DNA of 64,000 nucleotides from Agarophyton chilense (Eukaryota; Rhodophyta; Florideophyceae; Gracilariales; Gracilariaceae), in assembly GCA_030374765.1 (NCBI GenBank), contig JARGXX010000099.1:1550001-1614000 (forward strand), given 5' to 3'. The notes beneath the pieces are model-generated. The model saw nothing but the letters and a program-made list of their open reading frames with translations, was not told the DNA's origin and ran no database searches. Position numbers and translations under genes: made by a program. Positions 42,122 to 53,176 of this stretch are shown one piece after another; position 1 is the stretch's first letter, and each line of letters opens with the position of its first letter.

Positions 42122-43946
42122 TCAAAGAGACGTGCGAGCACGCAGGTTCGCAAGAAGCTGTGCGCGATCACCCTCAACTTGGTCCACAGGAAAGCCCGCA
42201 TCTAAGAGGAACTGCCTCAGCGGATCCAAGCATGGATCTTCGACCGGCACTGCACTCGGTTGTTGGGTAAACCCACGACAGTACTCTTGAGCAACTCCCG
42301 CCGCTGCAGATTGATCTACGGAAGTCGCTACGCCTGCCAGCTCTGGCTCGTCCTCGTAATTGAGTTCAGCCTCAGCTCCCGGCGCTTCCTCATACGGTTC
42401 CTCTCCGTTCCCGGATGGAGTAGCATCGTACACGTATCCAGTAAGCTGGTTCGGTGGCATGTCACGCGGGTTCTCCCGAAGAAAGCGAGCCTGCTCGGAG
42501 GTAATCAACTGGCGCGTCCAGGGGTCGTACCGAACGAAATCTCCAGCACTTGCGCTTCGTCCAGGAGAATGGTCGTGGTGTCTTGCAAGGGTTCCGCGAG
42601 CGGATTGATCAGCTGGCACTCCAGACCAATCGACACTGTCGATCAAATCCACAAGATGGGGGAAGTCGGCATGGTTCGCACGGGATCCCAGGACAAGAAA
42701 AAGATCGAGTTCTCTCGCATACTTTCGCGCTGTGGGCGACATGTACCAAACTCTAAAGGTATCATAAGCATCCCACAGGACGAAGACGGCCATCTTGTCG
42801 ATAAACTCGGTATAAACCACCGTCCAATACCCGAGAACGGGTCGTTAACCAACGCGGAACCGATGTAGGAGATCGCCGGTGGGAGCTCCACAGGGCAACC
42901 ACGAGGACTCTTGATCGCCGCCCAATGCTCCGGGATACCGATGTAGCGCCCGAAGCGCGCGTTCCGCCGGATGCGGTCAATCTCGATCATTTGATACGGC
43001 ACCAAATAGCCCAAACGTGATCGAGTACGACGTTCCCAACGGGGATAATCCCAATAGAGAATATCACGCTTTCGAAGGAAGCCGAACTCCGCATGGAGAA
43101 GAGGTTTCTGAAATCAGGGAGCTGCATCACGCACACCACGCACACCGCGCCAACTGCTAACATCGACTTCAACCAGTGTCTCGATATACGAGTAACCTTC
43201 ACCGTCGGTACGGGCTTTCCAGATATCTAGTTCCCAGTCCTGCGGGAGGAGAACCGTACTGATGAATCGGTGAAGACGCTGGTAAATCAGCTTGGTGAAC
43301 TGCGTACGGGCTTCGGACAAGGTTTCCGTTGAATATCGCTCAATCGCGTTGTCTGGCAAAGCAATATGGCTCGCCCAGTCGTCGCTATGAATTGCGTGTT
43401 CCGAAATACCGTCAGGGAAGTACCCACCGTGTACATACTGTTGTATCAACGCGTCATCGCGGATAGCAACTGGATCAAACCAGGGCGCTTGCGCGAAAAG
43501 TTCAACGTTGTCGAGAGGATCTCGTCCATAGAAATCCGCAGGGTGCGGGTAGCTCTGCTGAGCACGAAGAGAAGGAGCTCGAATCACACCTGCAGAGGCG
43601 ACGTTAGCCGCGTTCGGCATCGGAGCCACGGTTGGCTGAGGTAACGGTATCGACCGGAATCCGGTGTACGGTGTGGGGAACGAACGGTATGAACGGGTTG
43701 AGCAGTAGGCTGCGACGCATAACCAGCAGTGTTTGACGGAGCCCCAGAAGGCACATCCCCAGAGGAGGGCTGAAACGGGTTGGACCCGGGGTTCGGATTC
43801 ATCGCTAGAGATCGAGCTGAAGAGCGGTGAGGAACAGAATGCTGTTGAGAACTGGAAGAGTTGGTTGGGCGGCGAGGATTTCGTGATGAGGATGAGTACC
43901 CGGAACACCAGTCCGACTGCGTATAAATGCTTCTTGCGTCCCCCAT
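42122..43946 (-). pseudogene. long reverse-strand reading frame of element B, unknown family
   Basis: About 600 codons opposite to gag-pol, starting MGDARSIYTQSDW 24 bp inside the 3' LTR and ending near the purine repeat. Three lesions: a shift near 43680, a TGA at 43116-43114 after RDAAP, and a shift near 42825. Across the TGA the same frame continues for about 100 codons (FQKPLLHAEFGFLRKRD, WDYPRWERRT). Composition is protein-like: a Ser/Pro/Asn-rich disordered N-terminus, then a folded-looking part rich in Trp, Tyr and Asp (DWASHIALPDNAIERYS), then an acidic Glu/Pro stretch. No plus-strand frame competes. I recognise no domain. It is either an antisense gene of the element, as reported for some plant gypsy elements, or a captured host sequence. 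Confidence 0.6.
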
Positions 43947-43960
43947 AGTTCGCGCTTAAC

Positions 43961-43969
43961 GAGGGGGTA
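43961..43969 (+). promoter_or_regulatory. polypurine tract of element B
   Basis: GAGGGGG followed by TA and the LTR start TG; same layout as in element A. Primes plus-strand synthesis in this family. Confidence 0.8.
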
Positions 43970-44635
43970 TGTAGTATTCTACTACTTCGGCGTTCCGATG
44001 GTTTTTTTTGTCGCAAAGTCGCGTTTGGAACTCATTACTGAGTGGCCTGGTCAGTGCTAGGATAAGAAGCGACACACCGCGTAGGATGCCAGGAGGCAGA
44101 GTACATTGTTGGAACACGTGGTATCACGAGTGGAGTGGCTTGCAACGGCGCATGTAGTGGCGATCCACGTGGCAGGTTTTACAACTCTTTGTAGCTAGAC
44201 GTCCATTAAGGACCATACCCATACTGTGGTTTGGCTAAGTGGCTGACCACTGGGTATTATTTATATATTTATTTGGGCACTCACCCTGGCACACAGTATA
44301 TAGTGCACCAGAGGTGAGCGCCGACTCCAAGTAAAGGAGACAACATGGGCATCATGACTATTCTGTTCCTCGCTTAAGATTCCTTAACCGGAGATCCGGA
44401 CGAGCTATAATAGATAGTCAGCCCCCAACCACTTCACGAGCCGTTTCGTACCTACGTTCCGTCAACGTTTTACAGCTGCACTGTTCACCCTCGCTGGCGA
44501 GTAGTGGCCTTACACCCCACTTCTAGCTCGCTAGTGTTGTAGCTCTACCACCCCTTTTACTTCGCCGCAAGCGACCCATCGGCAGTCCGAACGCTGTCGC
44601 AGGTGTCTGCTCTCTCCGTTAGAGCGGATACTACA
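43970..44635 (+). repeat. 3' LTR of element B
   Basis: 666 bp, starts TGTAGTATTC and ends ACTACA, followed by the target duplication ACAGG. Near-copy of 33909-34573. Confidence 0.93.
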
Positions 44636-45970
44636 ACAGGTTTGAAGGAGCTGAAACCGACCAATTTGCTCTTTAAGAAGCTCTTATCATACCGGTACTA
44701 CCGTTTGGATGACTCCTCTTTGGATCGTACACCCCGTGGTATGGGAAGAGTAAAGGACTGCATTAAGCGAATGCAGCTCTCACTTTGCAACCAGATGTTT
44801 TCTGGAGAAGACCCAATATTGGTGTTGGAGTTCTTGGCACGCTTTGTCGCGGAAGCTGACATCCTTAGAATGGACGAGGGACAGGCCTACATTCCCTTAC
44901 CGTACTTCTTACGTGGGCTTGCAGAAAACCAGTATCACTCTGTGAGACGTTCATCACGCGCCTCCGAAGGAGGGGTCACATGCTGGCCTGAAGCAGTTCA
45001 GTACCTCCTGAGGTCGTATGCTACTAACTCCGCCGTTCAGCAGCCTATACGCGCCCTGCGGGACACTCACCAACGGCCAAGTGAGTCGAAAACCCATTAT
45101 TCGTCGCGCCTTAACAAAGCCTTCCACCGCTGTGGCAATTTTAACCCCGCTGAAGAGCGTTGCACCATATTTGTCGATGGTTTGAACCCGGCGATCCGGA
45201 CTCTTGTTGCTCGACGTCGAGAAGATAGACCTAAAGCCACGTATTTGGAACTAGTGCAGTTCGCTCGCGCAGAGGGTGAAACCCTGCGCGCACGCACTCC
45301 TGGATCCAGGGTTAGGTCCGCAAAAGCGTTGATGTTACAACCGGGTACTCCGTCAGCTTCGATGATTGACGAACAGGCCTCTCGAAGGGAACATGATAAC
45401 TTGCAGCTAGCCCATAGAGACGTTCCTTCCATCCCGACAACGGAGTCAACCTCAACCTTGGACGAGTCACAATACGTGATTGAGGAGGACACGCTACTCT
45501 ATGCGGATAATGGTCGCGTTCGTGCGCCACGCGTCCCACACGAGAGTGGTAATGTCCGCTTTTCGCGTCCTGGTTGGAGAGGTACCCGCCCCGCGGTGAA
45601 GTTCGCCGAGCCTCGCCACCCGACACCGGCTTCTCGTCTGTTTTTTCATCTCTGCTACAAACCAGGCCATACTTCTCCACAATGTGTGTTGTCTCTCCGA
45701 GAATTGGCACAAGTCGTAGTCAATTACGAGGCCCTATCCCCGGAGGACAAAGCAGCTGTTCCGATTGAATCGTATATCCGTGCTCGAACGGATGTTCCAC
45801 GTCACGTGTTGCTTCCCCGAGCTCGGGTGGTACCTGCACCGGAATCCCGTGTCACTGACGTGTTCGGTCACCCCACCGCTTCTGCGGAATCTTTTGGACC
45901 TTATGCCCGGGCGTTGCCCGCTCAACGCCCTGAGCAGCCGCCTCCGGCTGAGCAGGCCCAGAAAAACTAA
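44636..45970 (+). pseudogene. gag of element A, 3' half
   Basis: It resumes A's gag after the ACAGG duplication with LKELKPTNLLFKK and continues through the capsid region (RYYRLDDSS, FLARFVAEADILRM, WPEAVQYLLRSY) aligned with B's gag. The zinc knuckle reads LFFHLCYKPGHTSPQC: the first Cys is Phe, the other three ligands remain. Ends TAA at 45968-45970, just ahead of the pol frame. No internal stop in this half. Confidence 0.87.
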
Positions 45971-45972
45971 AT

Positions 45973-48900
45973 ATGGGAGTCTCCTCTCAAGGAGGGGCGC
46001 CCTCAGAGTCGAGGTCGACGGCGCCCGAGGCATCCAAGCCTCGCTCCCCGGTCAGAATCCTTTCAAGGAAAGAGGCAGTCAATGACGTGAACTCGGAACA
46101 CTTTAGTGTTCTGCGTCGTCCGTTGAAACGTGTTTCCCATAACCGGTTCTCGGATAGAATTCTGGTGATGGCAAAGAGAAACTACAAGGTCTATGTTGAC
46201 CTTGGCCTTTCACCCCAGTTTATGGTGCGGCACCTTACCGTCTTAGACACCGGTGCCGGTCCGAACTTTGTCGTGGAGGAATTGTTACCGCCTGCTTTGC
46301 AGTCTAGGATCTGCCGCGACCACGTCCCGGAGGTCGCTGACGCGAACAACACACCGTTGGATACGGTGGGGTCCATAGAACTGGTAGTCCGCGTTGGCGC
46401 TCGCGTGGTGAAACTCGACTTCGTCGTATGTCGGAAATTAGCCGCCCCAGTCATCTTGGGTTGCGACTTTTGCGACCGCTTCGTCGAAGCGATCTTCCCC
46501 CGCCAACGGCGTGTCGAGATGGAGGATTGATCGTCCACTCCGATCGTTCGTCGTCCACTTAGGCGTGCCACGAAGAAGCATGTCCCGCTACCGGCAGCAC
46601 AGGAACCTGGACCGGATAAACGTGAATCTAATAAGCTCCGCGTCGCAGCGTCGTTGTGCGTCCCGCCTGAGTCCCAAATGATGGTGAAAGTAACCTCCCG
46701 TCAACACGGACTCCAGGTTTTGCAACCATTGTCGTCACTGTATGACAGGGACAGCCTCGCAATTGCGAATGGAATCGTCCATTAGGAGCCAAACCAACCG
46801 TTTCACGTGCTGATCGCTAATCTAGGGACTGTACCCCAGTATCTTGTGAAAACCCAAGTGATAGGGTCCATCATGCCGCACCCCATCGCTATGGTGCCGA
46901 CAAAGCTGACCGCAGCTGACGTTCTCGGACTCGTTCAATCTAAGGAGGGGGACAGCCCGGAACCCGTTTCATCACCGGTACCCGGGGTTCAACCTGTAAC
47001 ATGAGGGACGCAGCCCGTTTCAACGAGTGGTGACCGCCCCGATCCAGTCCAAGAACTCGAGGACCTGGATCTCACCCACGTCCCGGAGTCATACCGCCAT
47101 CGATTGCGAGAACTTTTAAGGGACTTCACCACTATGTGGGACGGCTCCCTTGGTGAGATTGCCACTACGGAACACCGGATTGATTTGCTACCGGACACCC
47201 GACCCATCTCTCAGCACCCATACCGTGCCGGACCCGCCACACGCGCGGAGGAAAAGGCACAAGTGGATAAAATGCTTCGAGCAGGAGTCATTGAACCGGC
47301 TCAGTCGCCGTGGGCTTCTCCACTAGTACTGGCTTCAAAAGCATGATGGTTCCTGGGAGTTTTGCGTCGACTACCGTCGGTTGAATGCCGTTACCGTCAA
47401 GGACGTGTATCCAATCCCAAGAATGGACGAGTAAATTGACTCGCTGGGCACCGTTACCGTCGTTACAACCCTGGACGCCAATTGGGAATACTGGCAAGTT
47501 CTGGTAAGGAAGCAAGACCAGGATAAAACCGCTTTCGCGTGTCACTCAGGTCTCTACTGTTTCAAACGGATGCCTTTTGGTCTTACCACCGCCCCCGCTA
47601 CTTTCCAGCGAGCCATCGACATCCTATTGGCCCGCTTGAAATGGCGTACCTGCCTGGTCTACATGGATGACATAATCGTCTTCTCAGATAATCTGGACAA
47701 ACATATCACTCATGTGAGGGATATCATGACCACGCTACGAGATGCGGGTGTCACTCTTAAGTTGAAGAAATGTGACTTCTTCACGGGCACCGTGAAGTAT
47801 CTCGGCCATGTTATCCGTCCAGGACGTGTTACAATCGAGGAGACTCGTGTTAAGTCACTCAAAGAGGCTAAAGAACCGCGGACGCAAACCGAGCTTCATT
47901 CCTTTCTGGGACTCGCAAACGTCCACCGACGATTCATCCCGCACTTTGCGGACAAGGCTGCACCGTTAAACGCGCTTTTGCGGAAAGGCCAACCACCAAA
48001 ACTGCACCCCTTAACCCCCGTTCAAACAGAATCTTTCAACTCTCTTAAGGATTCTGTCGTCTCCGCCCCGATCCTCTCGTTGCCCAAGCCTGGAAGGCCC
48101 TTCACCGTAGATACGGACGCCAGCGACTACCAAGTAGGTTGTGCACTGTTTCAAACTGCACCCAATTGGGAAAGACGCCCCGTAGGGTACTGGTCCCGAT
48201 CGCTCAACGTCCACGAGAAGAATTACTCCGTCTCGGAGAAGGAATGCCTTGCAATAGTGTGGGCATTACAAACGTTGCGCCCCTATCTCATGGGTAATCA
48301 TTTCACCGTTTTTACGGACCACGCGTCACTTCGATGGCTACTCTCCATCTCGGAGCCTTCAGGCCGCTTGATGCGTTGGCGTCTCCGTCAAGCGGAATTT
48401 GACTTTGACGTGCAGTACCGAAAAGGATCGTGCAACACCCAAGCCGATGCTCTCTCCCGCCTGGTCACTACTGGCGAAGCACTACCCGTCAAAGTCGATG
48501 AAGTACCCTGCTTTGCAGTGAATGGCGACGACGCTACCATCGAGGAAGAGGAACGAGACACGGACTCTTCATATTACGGTTCCGAATTGGACTACTTTCT
48601 TCTCTTCGAAGATTCCGAGAAACCCTTACCAGGGAACTTCGTGCTTATTACTCCAGAGGGGATGATACGGGAGCAATTCGCTGATCCGTTCTGCGCGAAG
48701 GTCCGCGCTCAACTCAGTGGAGGAGGTACTCTCCCCTTTCAGGTGAATGACGCCGGATACCTTGTACGGACCGTCGGATCGCACCCACAAATCGTGGTAC
48801 CACATAACGTCCAGTCGAGAGTCTTGCGGTTGTCGCACTATTCCAAACTGAGTGGCCACGTCGGGAGACGAAAACTATACCTCATCCTACGCCGTAACTT

Positions 48901-49816
48901 CTACTGGCCTGCGATGGCAGTGGACTGCTACGCAAAGGTGCGGTTTTGTACTGATTGCGCTCGGAACCGTGTCAAACTCCGCCGTCATGCGACGAAGTTG
49001 AAGCTGTTTCCAGCTCGCGCTCCATTGGAGTTTGTGGCCATTGATATACTCGGTCCCTTCCTTACCACTTAGCGGAATTACAAGGTCTTACTCGTAATTA
49101 CGGATCGCTTCTCAAAGCTGGTCCGGACCGTACCGTTACGGAAGATCTCCGCTATGAGCGTGGCTCAAGCCTTCGTCCTACACTGGGTCTTCGTTTACGG
49201 CCCACCGGTCAACCTCCTCTCCGATAACGGGAGACAGTTCGCCTCTCGGTTCTTCGAGGATGTGTGTCGCATCTTGGATATTAAGAACCTGTTCACGACC
49301 ACTTTCCACCCCCAAACTAATGGGCAGGCCGAACGGTTCAACCGGACATTACTTGCGACACTCCGTTCATACGTTGCAGACCACCCCAAAGATTGGGACT
49401 TGTTCACTGATGCACTCACCTTTGCCTACAATACGCAGGTTCACAGGACAACTGGTTTAACGCCATTCGAGCTGGTACTGTCCCGTACCCCACCGCTCGT
49501 GGCGCTGGAACCACAGCCCACGCTGGATACCTTTCCGTCACCGACTGCTTACCGCGAAGCGTGGAAAACTTGGCTCACGAAGCTCGTTCCCGCCGCACGG
49601 CGTTCAATGGGCCGAGCCCAGGCCGCTTACAAGCGTGACTTTGATATCAAAGCCCCTCCCTCGCCTCCACGTCTCGCCCCCGACGGTTATGTATTCATCC
49701 GCAATGAGTATTGGAACCCTGAGAAGGAGAAACGCCACAAGCTGTCACCCGTTGCCGACGGCCCCTTTCGGGTTATTTCGGTGGCTCCCGACACTGTCGT
49801 TGTTGCCGCATGTTGA
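45973..49816 (+). pseudogene. pol of element A with many stops and one frameshift
   Basis: The frame is -1 to gag. Aspartic protease VLDTGAGPNF near 46240; RT with LVYMDDIIVF, YMDD at 47660-47671; RNaseH DTDASDYQVG; integrase zinc block HYSKLSGHVGR...CTDCARN; catalytic AIDILGPF, LLSDNGRQF, QAERFNRTL. Lesions: TGA 46528-46530, TAG 46783-46785, TGA 47002-47004, a +1 shift in AAAA before 47342, TAA 47432-47434, TAG 49070-49072, and TGA 49814-49816 before any clear chromodomain. More decay than in B agrees with its greater age. Confidence 0.88.
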
Positions 49817-50227
49817 CGCGGGTTTAACACGACGAGTTCGTCGTAACTGGGCCAGGTGTCCTCCGCAGGAGTGATGTGGCTTGAAGCTTCAACGGGACCC
49901 CGGGATCGGCTCGGCGCAGTTGACAAGGCACTATCTTGCGGAAGGGGAGCCGAATGGAAACCGGAGAAGTAACCCCGGCGGGGATTGTTACCACCGTTCA
50001 TCGGGAGTACTGGTCGCCGAGGTATCGGGATGTGGTCGCTGGAAGTTGGCGTACGATGCGGAAGAGCGCTCGAAGTTCGAGGAGTGGTTACCGCGTTGGT
50101 GCGTTTGTCGTTCGGTTGTACTGCTCTGCCTTCGACAGTCGAGTGGTCGCTGGACGCGTTACGTGGCTCGCTCTTATGCCGATTTGACCGTTGCCTCCCC
50201 GCCATGTAGAAGGCGTGTTCGTCACCT

Positions 50228-50240
50228 AAGGAGGGGGATA
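50228..50240 (+). promoter_or_regulatory. polypurine tract of element A
   Basis: AAGGAGGGGGA then TA and the LTR start TG at 50241. Confidence 0.82.
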
Positions 50241-51124
50241 TGAAGGACAATGCCCTTCAACGTTTCTTCGCAGGACTTAGAGGTTTCGCTCGCTTGAGGA
50301 ATAGCTTGGGCTATGACAAGCTATACCGCTATTGCATGCTGACGGCCGGTTAGGACCGGAAGTGCAAACGGGTGGAACACGTGGACTGCACGGATGCCGA
50401 CGCTCGAATGCGAGGCGTGCCACACGTGGCCCGGATTGCACCTAATGGTTAGTATTATTTAGTAATTTTTAGTATTTATTTAGCTACGCTATCGCTATTT
50501 AGTGTCTATTTTTCGGGCGCGCGCCCACTGTCAGGGGCCGCGCGCCACATTACTTAGGAGGTTGAGCACTGCTCCCCAGTAAACACCCTCTTGGGAGACC
50601 AAGGAGGGAGTCTTGGCTCTGAAATTTTCGCCTTCGGCGCGTCTTCACCGCATACTGCGTGAGCGCCCGTGGCACGATATTTCATCCACCCCTCTGTCGA
50701 CCAGAGTGCTATCACCACCGTGGGTTTATATTTAATCGCCGACACTTTGTCGTAGTCTCGCCCCTGTATAGGGTTTCGCACCCGTTTTCCTCTTGTTCTC
50801 CTTTTCGGCTCTCGAGAGTGGCCGCCTCACTCACCCCGCTCGTCCACCTCATACGAGTGTTTCTTCGCTCCTTTTCCGACAATCGCCGTGGTACCGCTCC
50901 GCCTAGGATTGGCCACACCCCGGACTGTGCCGTGCTCACCTAAACACTCTAGGTATATCCCGCCGGATTGGTCTCAGTCTTACACCCGACTTCGTCGTGA
51001 CTTTCCAGAGTGGCTCTGTTTCTGTGCTCCACTGGGACGAGTCTCCTCCGCCTGAGGCGTGTCTCTCAAGAGAGGAAGATCCCGAACATCTTCGTGGTGT
51101 CTCCGCTCCAAGTGTTGTCCTACA
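50241..51124 (+). repeat. 3' LTR of element A
   Basis: 884 bp, TGAAGGACA to TCCTACA. Aligns along its whole length with 32132-33012. Confidence 0.9.
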
Positions 51125-51507
51125 CCGCGCGTCGACGCCTACCAACGTTCACCTACACGGTATAAGCTAGTCGCCCCGCCGTTTGCCCCTGCGTGTTTTC
51201 ACGGTGCCCTGTTACCATCGAGGTTTACTACGTGTACCTTCTAAGGTTGAGCGCCAACACGCTCGCTACGGTTGAGCGTCACTACGCTCCCGACACAAGA
51301 CAGTAGCATACCCCAGAGGTGATTGTACGACATTGTTGTCCTTTACATAGTACCAACCACCCTCATTGGCGAGTGGGGCCTTACAACCCCCTTTCTAGCT
51401 CCCTAGTTTTGTGCTCCATAACATCTTTCTGTTAGCCGCAAGCACCCATTCGGAAGTCCCGAACACTGTCGCAGGTGTCTGCTCTCTCCGTTAGAGCGGA
51501 TACTACA
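51125..51507 (+). repeat. truncated LTR fragment of the B family
   Basis: The last 200 bp or so (GGCGAGTGGGGCCTTACA through CTGTCGCAGGTGTCTGCT and GAGCGGATACTACA) match the 3' part of B's LTR with clear divergence; the first part is poorly matched. It directly touches the end of A's LTR. Confidence 0.75.
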
Positions 51508-53176
51508 GCCAGCACGAGTAAATAGTCACGAAACCCTCTGAATTGGATCGTAAGATGGTGTCTGTGCTCTGGGTGGACCGAGATAAGAGATATTTCATCA
51601 GAATTTGTAGCAGTACCAAATGAGAAACTCCTTTTTCTTGTGAAAGATGGAGGACAACTTATAGAATAACCAAGAATATTCCGCTTTGTATTGCTATCAT
51701 AGAGGTTCGAGAGGAGTAATTATCTTGTTGTTATAGAATTGATAGGCATAATAAGTCACATAGAGATGACCAGAATAAGGAGAAGAAGTTTGAAGTGAAA
51801 GAATGGTCTTTTAAAGTGAAAACACCTTTGCCTGAAATGTGCTTGGTTGTTGCTTGAAATATTTACGATGTTGCATACGGGAACACATTGAATATTATAA
51901 AGCATATTTTCTATTGTAATCATGCATAAGGATTAATAGATAACAACTTGAATGCTATAGAAACTATGAAAAGAATTTTTTAGGATTGAAATGAAATGAC
52001 CAACCTTTATTTGGCTAGTTTCGGCATTTATTAATGAAAAGAAATCACGAGCGAAGAAAATAGATGATTCTTGTCTGGAACATATCTAGGACGATGCAAA
52101 GTCTGCAAAAACACTTACAAATCAAAATTATGTTTTTTTAAAATTTAAAACTTATAATAATATGGAAATTAATATATATTAAAATGAAACCGGTCTTCCT
52201 TGTTTTCAAAATCATCTGCATGACATTCATCACATTTTCAGGCAACATATAGTCCACATCGTTGATGTTTGTGTGTCAGCATGCGTTTGTAAGGCTTTTC
52301 AGATGCGGTTGTAAAAGCATAAAACGAAAAGTTTAATGATTTCAAGCTTGTGACTACTTAAATCCGCGTTATTTCGATGTGTTGTTATATTTTGGTCTCC
52401 GATCAAGCATTGCGTTTCATGCATGCCATTTTATTCTGTGTACTGTTCAAAAGGGCGAGAATGAGTTCTTAGAACATAGTCCTTTTTAGAATTAGTCGAG
52501 CTTCCGTAAGAGTTTTAGAGTTAAAATGAACTCAGCAAGGTTTGAACCCATTGTTTATCAGTCTCCGAGCGGTCGTGAAACCACTGAGTTGATGTTTCTG
52601 AAGACCACTGCTGAAGGAATGTACTTCAAAGCAGGAGGAACATGGTTAGAAAAATTAGTTCGTAAGTTAGAAAATAGAATACGCCGCTGCAGTGTGGAAA
52701 CCAGCGATTTTTACTAATTTTTTGGAAAAAAGAACTGGCTTCATATGAGGTCAAGCTGGCCTCATGTGAGGCCAATACGCCGGGAGTGTAGACACTAGAG
52801 AGGTGGCCTTATCCTGATTTCGTGCACTGTAGAAGACCGCGGCCACTTCACACTTCGTAGCCCTCATGTCCCCGTCTCCATACTACTGCACAGTACGCGT
52901 ACTGTACATGTTCTGAAAAGACTGAAATAAAAAACGCGTCGACCATGGTACAAACCGTAGCAATTGCTAGGAATCCCTTAGATCTCTTCTTTCGAAAGAT
53001 TCAACTTACCACCGCGATCAAATTGCCCGTCGCACAATACTGGAGAAACCTGTGCTTCAGCTCGCAATCAAATGCTGTTCATGGCTTCAAGCGGAACTCA
53101 CATAACCCTACTCACTCTGCAATTGAAGGAAGATACCTGTATTACTGAAGAAGGTCGATGTGAGTGAAGAATCTGA
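51508..53176. other. AT-rich intergenic region upstream of GCN1
   Basis: Strongly AT-rich from 51540 to 52500. A 63-codon frame at 52526-52717 has no recognisable feature; a tRNA-like relic overlaps it (52529-52590). A short ATG frame at 52945-53148 also looks random. GCN1's promoter must lie here. Confidence 0.45.

Larger units (their letters stand above)
33909..44635 (+). mobile_element. Ty3/gypsy LTR retrotransposon B, nested in A (chromovirus type)
   Basis: 10,727 bp. LTRs at 33909-34573 and 43970-44635, both starting TGTAGTATTC. Flanked by the perfect direct repeat ACAGG (33904-33908 and 44636-44640), the target-site duplication of its insertion into A's gag. Order: LTR, primer site, gag, protease, RT, RNaseH, integrase, chromodomain, purine-rich repeat, reverse-strand frame, polypurine tract, LTR. 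Gag and pol carry several nonsense codons, so this copy is defective. Confidence 0.95.
32132..51124 (+). mobile_element. Ty3/gypsy LTR retrotransposon A, interrupted by element B
   Basis: Outer element with 5' LTR 32132-33012, primer-binding-like site, gag split at 33908/44636 by element B, pol 45973-49816, polypurine tract and 3' LTR 50241-51124. Without B it is about 8.3 kb. The gene order protease-RT-RNaseH-integrase marks it as Ty3/gypsy. Many stops and one shift make it inactive. The flanking 5-mers (TAGAG left, CCGCG right) differ, so the original target duplication is lost. Confidence 0.92.

Noticed and set aside
45959-45970. Canonical -1 slippery site at the end of A's gag
   Set aside because: Only five A before C (G AAA AAC); the rule needs A AAA AAC. 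Kept only as a note on frame relation.
49687-50250. 187-codon reverse frame at the 3' end of element A, as a possible counterpart of B's reverse gene
   Set aside because: It overlaps the integrase end of A, reaches into the LTR and shows no visible similarity to B's reverse frame.
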